A stretch of 64,000 nucleotides of DNA from JAJISG01 sp964347325. GTDB taxonomy: Archaea; Thermoplasmatota; Thermoplasmata; RBG-16-68-12; JAJISG01. The stretch covers positions 62,001 through 126,000 of the forward strand of contig CAYFYA010000003.1 of assembly GCA_964347325.1 (NCBI GenBank), in the 5' to 3' direction. Within the stretch, counting starts at the first letter, position 1. Each line of letters begins with the position of its first letter. Positions 58,056-64,000 of this stretch are shown in pieces. The notes beneath the pieces were generated by a model. The model did not search any database, had not been told where the DNA came from, and saw only the letters and a program-made list of their open reading frames with translations. The position numbers and the translations under genes are program-made.

Positions 58056-59047
58056 ATCTGCCAACGACCCACCTCCTCGAAGGCTTCCTTGCTGAAGAGC
58101 GTCAGGCGACCGGGCAGGCCCCCTGGAGCGAGGGTCTCGGCGTTCAGACCAGTCGGGCTCGTGACCTCGACGCCCGGGAGATTCCTGAAGGCCTTGGCTC
58201 CTGGACATCCCGCGGTCATGACCACCAGCGGCCCCTTCTTCCTTCGATATCGACGGCCCCTCATCTTGCCCTTTCCGGCCCTCACCTTCTTGACCTCGGC
58301 CCGCTCGACATCCTCGTAGAGGCCCAAAGAAGTGAGGAGTTCCACGGCGTCCGAGGTCCGTTCGATCTCCTCCACCTTACCGTCCACGACCACCGGGACG
58401 GAGACGTGATCCTGGAAGCGGTGACCCCGCAGGGCCACAAGGCTTGGGTCCGCGGTGGCGGCCAGGGCCGACAAGCGGGCCAGCTTCCTCTCCTTCTTGT
58501 TGAGCTTCTTCTCCCAAACGCGATCGGGTCTCGGCGGGTGGGCCCTCCTGCCTCCAACGGTCCCAGGGGCCTGGGCCGCCCGGCGGCTGTTCTTGAGCCT
58601 CGGAACCCGTGAGACACCCCGACCCTTGCCCCACCACGAGACGGCGTGACGCAGACCCGAGCTTGGGGCGGGTCCATAGGACTGGCGCCTATTGGCCTGG
58701 AAGGCGGCCACGGCGCGCTTGATGAGGTCGGGGCGCACTTCAAAGACGAAGGCCGGGGGGAGGTCGATGGACCTCTCCGGCTTCCCCTTAACTGAGTAGA
58801 GGTAGACCTGACCTTTCTTCCGCTTCGGGAGCTTGGGTTTCTTCTCCTCTACCTTCTCCTCCTCCTCGATGACCAGATACTCCTCTGACCCGAGGTGGTC
58901 AATGAGGCGCTCCCTGAGTTCGGCGACTACGCCCGAGGAGTCGAGGTCGAGAGCCTCGCACCACTCTTGGAGCTGCGCCTTCCGAGCCTTGCGGACGTCC
59001 TTGGGCTCGATCTCCGGTAGCTTCCTCTTCTCGGGCTTCTTCGCCAT
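58052..59047 (-). CDS. rpl4: Ribosomal protein uL4 with N-terminal SAP-like domain
   Basis: The product has 331 residues, about 70 more than usual. The uL4 core starts near residue 78 (VYLYSVKGKPERSIDLPPAF) and includes NRRQSYGPAPSSGLRHAVSWWGKGRGVSRVPR and VVMTAGCPGAKAFRNLPGVEV. Residues about 16-52 are a SAP-like motif (KARKAQLQEWCEALDLD, SGVVAELRERLIDHL). A Lys/Glu-rich linker follows. SAP motifs usually bind DNA or RNA. The same motif occurs on eL32. Confidence 0.93.
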   Translation of the reverse strand: MAKKPEKRKLPEIEPKDVRKARKAQLQEWCEALDLDSSGVVAELRERLIDHLGSEEYLVIEEEEKVEEKKPKLPKRKKGQVYLYSVKGKPERSIDLPPAFVFEVRPDLIKRAVAAFQANRRQSYGPAPSSGLRHAVSWWGKGRGVSRVPRLKNSRRAAQAPGTVGGRRAHPPRPDRVWEKKLNKKERKLARLSALAATADPSLVALRGHRFQDHVSVPVVVDGKVEEIERTSDAVELLTSLGLYEDVERAEVKKVRAGKGKMRGRRYRRKKGPLVVMTAGCPGAKAFRNLPGVEVTSPTGLNAETLAPGGLPGRLTLFSKEAFEEVGRWQM

Positions 59048-60049
59048 CTAACCACCCTGTTTCGACGTCAAGGAGACGTAGGTCAGCTCTGGCTCTTCCA
59101 CTAGCTTCACCCTAGCAGCCCTCATGGGATCCCTGAACCGAACGAGCCGCTTGCAGGGCCCCGGTATGGACCCCTTCACGAGGATGTATGTGTTCTTCAC
59201 GTCTCCATAGCGAAGGAAGCCACCCTGCGGGTTGATCTCCGCACCATCGTCTCCGATCTTCACAATGAGCTTGTTGTACTCGGTCCTCTGATGGTAGCCC
59301 ACCTGGCCCGCCTGGGGCACCGTGGGCCGCGTGTAACCGGGTTTGAAGGTCCCCAGGGTCCCCACGCGCCGCCTGATCTTGCTGTCCTTGTGACTGAGAA
59401 TCTTGATGCCCCAACGCTTCACGGCGCCCTGGAAGCCCTTGCCCTTGGTGATGGCGGCCACGTCCACCAGCTGGCCCTCCTGGGCGAAGTCCCGTAGTGT
59501 CACCTCGGAGCCCAGAACCGACTTGCAGTACTCCAATCTCTCATCGATGGTGGCTCCCCCCACACGGGTCTCCATGAGATCGGGCACCTTCTTGGGGAGC
59601 CCTGGGACGCGTTCAGGCTGGGTATGGGAGAGGACCCGGACCTCCTCTACCTGAGCGGCATCTACCTCGGCCCAGCGCTTCGCGGGATCCCTGCCCTTCG
59701 GAAGGGGCATCCTCCCCGCTAGACCGCTGTTGATGTCTCTGGCCCATATCTCGCTGAGAGCCCTGAGTCCCTCTGCACCGTTCCCGTAGAGTCTCACGGC
59801 GGCGACCCGCATGGGCGGGGCCTCCACCACGGTGACGGGGACCTGGACCTCCTGCCCAGCCGTCGTGCTATGGGGGTTGAAGTCCACCATGAGCACATGA
59901 GTCATGCCCGCCTTGTAGCCCGCAAAGGACTGCAGCCTAGGGCCTTCGCTGGACTCGGGCCACGAGCTGAAGTGGGGGACCTCCTTCGTCGCTCGCTTCC
60001 GAGGCGAGTACGCCATGGAGCCGTGCCTGGGCCTGTTCACTCTAGGCAT
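59048..60049 (-). CDS. rpl3: Ribosomal protein uL3
   Basis: The 333-residue protein starts PRVNRPRHGSMAYSPRKRA and contains FAGYKAGMTHVLMVD, VDVAAITKGKGFQGAVKRWGIK and GTFKPGYTRPTVPQAGQVGYHQRTEYNK. It is the first large gene of the operon. It is preceded, 3 nt upstream and in the same frame, by a 20-codon basic ORF. Confidence 0.95.
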   Translation of the reverse strand: MPRVNRPRHGSMAYSPRKRATKEVPHFSSWPESSEGPRLQSFAGYKAGMTHVLMVDFNPHSTTAGQEVQVPVTVVEAPPMRVAAVRLYGNGAEGLRALSEIWARDINSGLAGRMPLPKGRDPAKRWAEVDAAQVEEVRVLSHTQPERVPGLPKKVPDLMETRVGGATIDERLEYCKSVLGSEVTLRDFAQEGQLVDVAAITKGKGFQGAVKRWGIKILSHKDSKIRRRVGTLGTFKPGYTRPTVPQAGQVGYHQRTEYNKLIVKIGDDGAEINPQGGFLRYGDVKNTYILVKGSIPGPCKRLVRFRDPMRAARVKLVEEPELTYVSLTSKQGG

Positions 60050-60052
60050 CTG

Positions 60053-60115
60053 CTATCTCCGCTTGAGGAAGGCGTGGCCTTTCCTGGCAGGGTCGTGACG
60101 CCTCTTGGGGCGCAT
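60053..60115 (-). CDS. 20-codon basic ORF leading the ribosomal operon
   Basis: ATG 60115 to TAG 60053 encodes MRPKRRHDPARKGHAFLKRR, nine or more basic residues in 20. It ends 3 nt before the rpl3 ATG and in the same frame. A TATA-like GAGATAACC lies about 29 nt before it, so it could be the first codons of a leaderless operon mRNA. It might be a very small ribosomal protein, like eL41 in size and charge, or a regulatory leader peptide. It might also be an untranslated 5' region. Confidence 0.4.
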   Translation of the reverse strand: MRPKRRHDPARKGHAFLKRR

Positions 60116-60345
60116 AAGGGGGGCGCCGCAAGGCTGGGGTTATCTCCCATGGGCGTCTGACCTTGCTGCCCGTTTTGAACCTCCGCGGCTATATAACCGT
60201 TTCCCAGACAGTATTCAGCGTAGACTGCCCGCGCCGAGGCGCAGGGCCTTCGGTGGAGTCACCTGCGTTTCGGCCTACGCGGGCGTCCGCTCGTTCCTCT
60301 GAGCCAAGTATGGGCTTGCTGCAGGACTCGAGCATGCGCCTCGTA

Positions 60346-60813
60346 CTAGTACCTGCGTCGGCCCTGGGACCGTCCTCGGCTCTCTCGCCTCTGGCCGCCC
60401 CCTCCGTAGGAGCCGGAGTGACGTCCCCCACGTCGCGAGCTGTAGCGATCCGTTTCGTACTCCCGCTCCGACAGGTCAACGTCGGTCCTGACCTCCTGGA
60501 TGTCTTCCTCCGATGTCTTGAAGGAGCCGTACTTCCCCACGTTCAGGCGCATATGCCCCCGGACGAGAGATACGTATCCGTTGTCGATCTCGAGGACATC
60601 GTCCTCGGCAACCTGGTCGATTTGATCGTCCCAGAGGGTCATCGTCACGACGGCCGTCTCATCTCCCACCACGGCCTCCACTAGGTCACGCGAGCCGCCA
60701 TACTTCGAGTCGATGGTCTTCCGGTCCCCCATGCTGAGGACCTTCACTAACAAGTTCACCTGCTTCGTACTAGGTGTCAATTCGTCTACCTTAGCTAGGG
60801 ATCTTTCTTCCAT
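60346..60813 (-). CDS. Single-stranded DNA-binding protein, OB fold with Arg/Gly-rich tail
   Basis: The 155-residue protein has an OB-fold at residues about 8-105: VDELTPSTKQVNLLVKVLSMGD, AVVGDETAVVTMTLWDDQIDQVAEDDVLEIDNGYVSLVRGHMRLNVGKYG. A 35-residue tail of Arg, Gly, Ser and Tyr follows, ending RGRSQGRRRY. This is the single-OB SSB type of Thermoplasmata and Crenarchaeota. The tail differs from acidic bacterial tails and probably binds nucleic acid. The TATA-like CTTAAATAGT near 60936 gives a leader of about 100 nt, long for this genome. Confidence 0.8.
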   Translation of the reverse strand: MEERSLAKVDELTPSTKQVNLLVKVLSMGDRKTIDSKYGGSRDLVEAVVGDETAVVTMTLWDDQIDQVAEDDVLEIDNGYVSLVRGHMRLNVGKYGSFKTSEEDIQEVRTDVDLSEREYETDRYSSRRGGRHSGSYGGGGQRRESRGRSQGRRRY

Positions 60814-60837
60814 AGTTTCACTTCTCTTTCTGGACAA

Positions 60838-61018
60838 ATCAGGTGGTCTCGGGTCAAACGGCTTCGGGTCAGTGGGCCTGAAGGGCCTGGCGAAAACTCC
60901 TGCTTGCCGCTGAGCTAACGACTACCCTGTACTATTTAAGGGTATTCAGGTCGGTATCGAGGCGCACCATCGGATCGGGCCTCGAAGGACCTGGCCGGGG
61001 CGGGGCCTCGTCTCGCGG
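60838..61018. other. SSB leader region
   Basis: The SSB mRNA leader includes a D-arm-like TTAGCTCAGCGGCAAGC and repeated GGCC-CTTCA-GGCC and CGGGTCA units, so it may fold. No T-loop or full cloverleaf is present, so it is not called as a tRNA. Confidence 0.3.
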
Positions 61019-61447
61019 CTACGGTGATAGGCCTAGCTGCGCCATGAACCCGAGCATGTCGAAGTACTCGTAGACCTCAGTGACCTTTCCGCTCTGGACG
61101 CGATAGACGGTGGCGGACGACATCTTGACGTGCTTGTTCGTGGGAGGAATCTCCTCTCCCTCCGGGCCAGGCAAGGGTCCCGTGTGAGTGCCCGCGATGG
61201 AGTACTGCCCGCACACCCACTCCCCCTGGGCGAAGAGTCGCTCTGCCTTTACGGTCATGTCCGGAAAGCCGTTCACGAAGCCTCCATACCACTGCTTGAT
61301 TGAGTCCCGTCCTCGGATTGGGTCTGGACTGTCCGGGGCATAGAGGGTCACGTCCTCCGCATGCACGTTGGCGAACGTGTCCATATCCCGCGCATTCAAC
61401 GCGGTTTCTACTACTTCCACTACCTCTAGATTGTCACTCTCAGCCAT
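61019..61447 (-). CDS. SnoaL-like polyketide cyclase-fold protein
   Basis: The 142-residue NTF2-like protein begins MAESDNLEVVEVVETALNARD. It has DPIRGRDSIKQWYGGFVNGFPDMTVKAERLFAQGEWVCGQYSIAGTHTG and ends YEYFDMLGFMAQLGL. ATG 61447 follows a minus-strand TATA-like CAAATAG near 61480. The first 33 codons and the promoter are duplicated at 62372-62500. Function unknown. Confidence 0.82.
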   Translation of the reverse strand: MAESDNLEVVEVVETALNARDMDTFANVHAEDVTLYAPDSPDPIRGRDSIKQWYGGFVNGFPDMTVKAERLFAQGEWVCGQYSIAGTHTGPLPGPEGEEIPPTNKHVKMSSATVYRVQSGKVTEVYEYFDMLGFMAQLGLSP

Positions 61448-61590
61448 GCTAATCCCGATTCGATTAGACCACCGCGCTATTTGAGGTAGCGCCATTCGGG
61501 GCTTCCCCCGTAGGCGAGAGCCCTTTGCCCATGGTCCACGAACCGCATCGATAGCGGAGTACAAGAGACACGCCATGTCATAGCAAGGCA

Positions 61591-61597
61591 TTTATAC
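61591..61597 (+). promoter_or_regulatory. TATA box of the membrane protein gene at 61620
   Basis: TTTATAC is 26 nt before the ATG, giving a leaderless transcript. Confidence 0.55.
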
Positions 61598-61619
61598 CGA
61601 CGTAACTCTCCCGGGCATC

Positions 61620-62327
61620 ATGGAGTCAAGGGGGGAGGTTAGCACAGCTGCTTTGCGCTCCGGAGGCATGGCTGGGATTCTGGCTGGCGTGTTCGTCATC
61701 GTCGGCGCGATCTTGATTGCGCTGCGCCCGCCGCCATCCACACTGGGCGAAATCCTCGGGGAGCTCTTTCCTCAGAACCGAACTCTCGTTGCCGCGGGCA
61801 CCTATGTCACCCTCGCAGCCCTCCTCCTGGCCGTCCCGTTCCTCGCATCGCTGTACTGGAAACTGCGAGGAACGGATCGAGCCCTTGCCCAACTCGGCCT
61901 CGGTGCCTCGCTCCTCGCCATCCCGCTCCTCATCTTCTTCTTGGCCGCCGACTATGCAGTCACTTCCTCGCACTCCTTTCTGTACGGACAAGCGCTTGCA
62001 GACGACCCCACATCTCCTCTGAGAGCGGGGGACGCGGGTCTGGTGCTTGTCGCCTACTGGACGGCGACCAGCCTGATCAGCACCGTGGCCCTCGCTGCGT
62101 CGCTCTTATTGGGGCTGGGCGTTGCGTTCTTTGGAATCGCCATGCGGGAAAGCGCCGATTTCTCGAAGGGATTCATGTGGCTCAGCGTGGCGCTGGGAAT
62201 TCTCGTGATCCTCTTCGCGTTCCTTAACCTCGACCTTCCCGCTGCGTTCCTGGGAGGCGCCCTCGCTGTAGCCGCCTTCGCTCTAGTTCTCGGATGGAAG
62301 ATCTACACGCTCGCGGGAACCACCTAG
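61620..62327 (+). CDS. Six-helix membrane protein, unknown function
   Basis: The 235-residue protein has about six hydrophobic segments (GGMAGILAGVFVIVGAILIAL, LVAAGTYVTLAALLLAVPFLASLY, LGLGASLLAIPLLIFFLAADY and others). It resembles DUF4386-type small membrane proteins by hydropathy only. Codon use is typical of the genome. It is flanked by the SnoaL-like gene and its truncated copy. Confidence 0.6.
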   Translation: MESRGEVSTAALRSGGMAGILAGVFVIVGAILIALRPPPSTLGEILGELFPQNRTLVAAGTYVTLAALLLAVPFLASLYWKLRGTDRALAQLGLGASLLAIPLLIFFLAADYAVTSSHSFLYGQALADDPTSPLRAGDAGLVLVAYWTATSLISTVALAASLLLGLGVAFFGIAMRESADFSKGFMWLSVALGILVILFAFLNLDLPAAFLGGALAVAAFALVLGWKIYTLAGTT

Positions 62328-62468
62328 GAGTGAAAGCTCCAGATTCTGCCGAAAGGTAACCATCGCGGTTAGGTCCTCCGCGTGCACGTTGGCAACCGTG
62401 CCCCTATCCCGCTCATTCAAGGCGTTTTCCACCGCTTCCACCAGCTTCAGATTGTCATTCTCAGCCAT
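62283..62468 (-). pseudogene. Truncated duplicate of the SnoaL-like gene
   Basis: From ATG 62468 the frame reads MAENDNLKLVEAVENALNERDRGTVANVHAEDL, clearly homologous to the start of the gene at 61447 (MAESDNLEVVEVVETALNARD...). Similarity extends upstream through the promoter region to about 62500. It ends abruptly near 62372, after which the frame runs into the end of the membrane protein gene. It lacks about 110 residues, so it cannot fold. Confidence 0.65.
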
Positions 62469-62550
62469 GTAAATCCCGAGTGGCCAGACCACCGGGCTTT
62501 TTGAGGAGGCGACCTTCCATGGCTCTCCCAAGGCGAGTAACCATTGCCCG

Positions 62551-62778
62551 CTCGGGGACAAGACGCAGCTCGCCATCATCGTCCTCGCGGCGACCGCCGT
62601 TGCCCCCGTGTCTGTCTTCCTGGGGGCGAGCCTCGCTCTGGTCCTCATGGTGACCCTCAGCGCGGTGATCGGGACGACTCTGGCGAAGTGCCTCCGCAAG
62701 GATTGGTTGCGGTTCATCGCCAGCGGGCTCTTCGTCGCCGTGGGGGTCTACCTGATCCTCGAATCGTTCCTGCTGTGA
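62551..62778 (+). pseudogene. Truncated GDT1/UPF0016-family membrane protein
   Basis: The frame encodes GDKTQLAIIVLAATAVAPVSVF followed by LGASLALVLMVTLSAVIGTTLAKCL and a last helix ending YLILESFLL. This is one half of a UPF0016 (GDT1/TMEM165) Mn2+/Ca2+ transporter. The hydrophobic residues and Glu that should precede GDKT are missing and no start codon is in frame near them. The DNA just upstream belongs to the duplicated SnoaL promoter, so the gene was apparently cut by that rearrangement. Confidence 0.6.
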
Positions 62779-62890
62779 AGGACCGCCCGAGCTGCCCGGC
62801 AGGCTCGCTGCAGGTGTCTCCCGTTCTGGAGTGAATCCCTGGTGACCCGACCCAAGAGGGCGATGGTCGACCCCTTCCCTCCTGTTTTGC

Positions 62891-63541
62891 TTATTCTCCA
62901 GGGCGGGACCCAGAACGAAGAACACGAGGAAGAAACCGTCCCGTTCTTCCCATGTACTCCCGATAACGCGCCCCGAACCCCTCCTCAGAGGACAGGAGTT
63001 CCTCCTCTCGCCTCGCCCGATAGCCTGCGATGGCCACGACGATCAACCAGTTGAGCACGAGGAGAAGATGGAGCAACAGAAGCGTGACGGAGAGGGACAG
63101 CAGGATGATCGCCGTATAGGCCGGATGGCGGATTCGTGCGTAGGGCCCCGTGGTGATCAGCTCGTGATCCTTCGCCACAACAATCTCGCTACGCATGTGG
63201 CGACCGAGGTGGCGGACGCTCACCAAGGCCAGCCACCCTGCGGCGAAAAACAGGGCCAGACCGATACCTTGAACCAGTGTCTCGCCCGGAAACGACAGGT
63301 TGAGGACCGTCCCAGTGATCGTCTCTGGCAATAACACGGCCAAGAATAGCGCCGGAATGGACACCAGATTCACGATGGGCCAGGCTAGTCGCAGCCCCCG
63401 GGGGAGCTGCCGTTCCGCCACCTTTTCGAACGTCTTGGCGCGTGCGTAGCGAGCTGACGAGACCAGAAGAAAGACCGCCGTCCCCACCCACAGGGCGAGC
63501 ATGATTCCGGCAAACAATCGCAGGGTGGGGACATCAAACAT
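62891..63541 (-). CDS. Isoprenylcysteine carboxyl methyltransferase-like membrane protein
   Basis: The 216-residue protein has five to six helices and the C-terminal ICMT/PEMT signature: ELITTGPYARIRHPAYTAIILL and then RREEELLSSEEGFGARYREYMGRTGRFLPR. SAM is probably the methyl donor. Substrates in archaea are unknown and could include isoprenoid or phospholipid groups. A TATA-like GGTTAAGC lies upstream on the minus strand near 63570. Confidence 0.8.
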   Translation of the reverse strand: MFDVPTLRLFAGIMLALWVGTAVFLLVSSARYARAKTFEKVAERQLPRGLRLAWPIVNLVSIPALFLAVLLPETITGTVLNLSFPGETLVQGIGLALFFAAGWLALVSVRHLGRHMRSEIVVAKDHELITTGPYARIRHPAYTAIILLSLSVTLLLLHLLLVLNWLIVVAIAGYRARREEELLSSEEGFGARYREYMGRTGRFLPRVLRSGSRPGE

Positions 63542-63743
63542 AACAGGGTCGAAAGGCCCATTTCGGCTTAACCTTTTGTCGACCGGGAACCTCGGGGAAT
63601 CGTCTCAGATTCCAGTCCGAAGGAGGCACCGGGCGCTGAAAACTCCCTCGGCCGCTGTCTTCCCGGCCCCATGACGTCATGGTGGGGTGTTCCACCATCA
63701 AGCCTCGACAAACCGCGCCAGCTGAGCCTTCCCGAGGAATCTC

Positions 63744-64000
63744 TTACCGGAACTCCTCCATGATGCTTTTGTAGTTCCACTTGCCCGGCGTGAGATCCTG
63801 GAATACGGGGGGCGCTTCGATGTTCTTCAGGACCCGTTCCTCGTACGTTCGTGGCGGTTCTTCTGCCTGGTAGATCCGACCCACAGGGATCTTCTCCGAA
63901 GTCATGAGGACCTCCATGGCGGCGTGCCGATTCCGAAAGTCGTGGCCCTCCTCAGCTAGCCTTCGGATATTCTGTCGGAACCACGCGTACGTGTTGATCT
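63744..64000 (-). CDS. 2-oxoacid:ferredoxin oxidoreductase beta subunit, C-terminal part
   Basis: The frame runs off the right edge of the window and stops at TAA 63744. The visible 84 residues begin NTYAWFRQNIRRLAEEGHDFRNRHAAMEVLM and contain EKIPVGRIYQAEEP. This matches the C-terminal domain of archaeal pyruvate/2-oxoglutarate:ferredoxin oxidoreductase beta subunits. The thiamine diphosphate-binding part lies outside. The enzyme would make acyl-CoA and reduced ferredoxin. The gap of about 200 bp to the next gene shows nothing else that I can support. Confidence 0.7.
   Translation of the reverse strand, partial: INTYAWFRQNIRRLAEEGHDFRNRHAAMEVLMTSEKIPVGRIYQAEEPPRTYEERVLKNIEAPPVFQDLTPGKWNYKSIMEEFR

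Noticed and set aside
60838..60930. tRNA-like sequence with D-arm motif TTAGCTCAGCGGCAAGC on the minus strand after a TATA box
   Set aside because: No T-loop (TTCRA) and no pairing acceptor ends within 70-100 nt. It is treated as the SSB leader.
62544..62834. Plus-strand Arg/Pro-rich ORF
   Set aside because: Another frame of the same DNA encodes the hydrophobic GDT1 fragment, which explains the open frame.
1..64000. CRISPR arrays, rRNA or prophage structural genes
   Set aside because: No regularly spaced repeats, rRNA segments or phage head/tail genes were seen anywhere in the window.

Overview
This is archaeal DNA. The window carries an archaeal-type S10/spc ribosomal cluster (with eL19, eL32, eS4, Rnp1 and aIF1), SecY, RfcL, Taw1, aIF2B-family and Nog1-type proteins, and a mevalonate-pathway HMG-CoA reductase. 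Many genes have a TATA box about 25-30 nt upstream of the start codon, which means leaderless transcription. A class II HMG-CoA reductase, DUF835 proteins, enzymes suited to a non-phosphorylating Entner-Doudoroff route and high GC suggest a member of the Thermoplasmatota. That placement is inference. I saw no rRNA, tRNA or CRISPR array.

Layout. 1-2096: end of a stand-alone Lrp ligand-binding gene, a DUF835 protein, a membrane/zinc-ribbon gene broken by a frameshift, and an unknown protein. 2078-7751 (minus): a complete seven-gene Mrp-type cation/proton antiporter operon, mrpABCDEFG. 7917-14340: ornithine cyclodeaminase family, IF2B-like protein, metallo-beta-lactamase-fold hydrolase, glutamate-semialdehyde-aminotransferase-like enzyme, diaminopentanoate-dehydrogenase-like enzyme and an MFS transporter. 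14458-26024: mixed housekeeping and accessory genes, including a Tat-exported protein, TrmI-type tRNA methyltransferase, HMG-CoA reductase, glycerate kinase and a DapA-family (KDG-type) aldolase. 26160-27110: an AT-richer islet with two small genes. 27204-29366: divergent trehalose genes (treT-like and otsB-like).

29367-31613 is the most mobile-looking stretch. It holds a short serine recombinase, an overlapping companion with a zinc ribbon and a second recombinase domain but no catalytic domain, a small ribbon-helix-helix gene and a decayed LivF remnant. 31634-46110: RfcL, Taw1, a DedA-like membrane protein, an unannotated 50-residue Cys-rich gene, Nog1-type GTPase, PdxS, a cupredoxin, UPF0200 and UPF0201 proteins, both subunits of phosphomevalonate dehydratase (the small one fused to a Nudix domain), IleS and ArgF.

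46140-60115 (minus) is one long ribosomal operon reading rpl3-rpl4-rpl23-rpl2-rps19-rpl22-rps3-rpl29-sui1-rnp1-rps17-rpl14-rpl24-rps4e-rpl5-rps14-rps8-rpl6-rpl32e-rpl19e-rpl18-rps5-rpl30-rpl15-secY. It is preceded by a 20-codon basic ORF. uL4 and eL32 carry nearly identical N-terminal SAP-like domains. 60346-64000: an OB-fold SSB, a SnoaL-like gene and its truncated second copy, a truncated GDT1 (UPF0016) remnant, an isoprenylcysteine-methyltransferase-like protein and the C-terminal end of a 2-oxoacid:ferredoxin oxidoreductase beta subunit.

Isoprenoid genes lie in two places. HMG-CoA reductase (21136) makes mevalonate. Phosphomevalonate dehydratase (39221-41190) marks the archaeal branch that proceeds through anhydromevalonate phosphate to isopentenyl phosphate.
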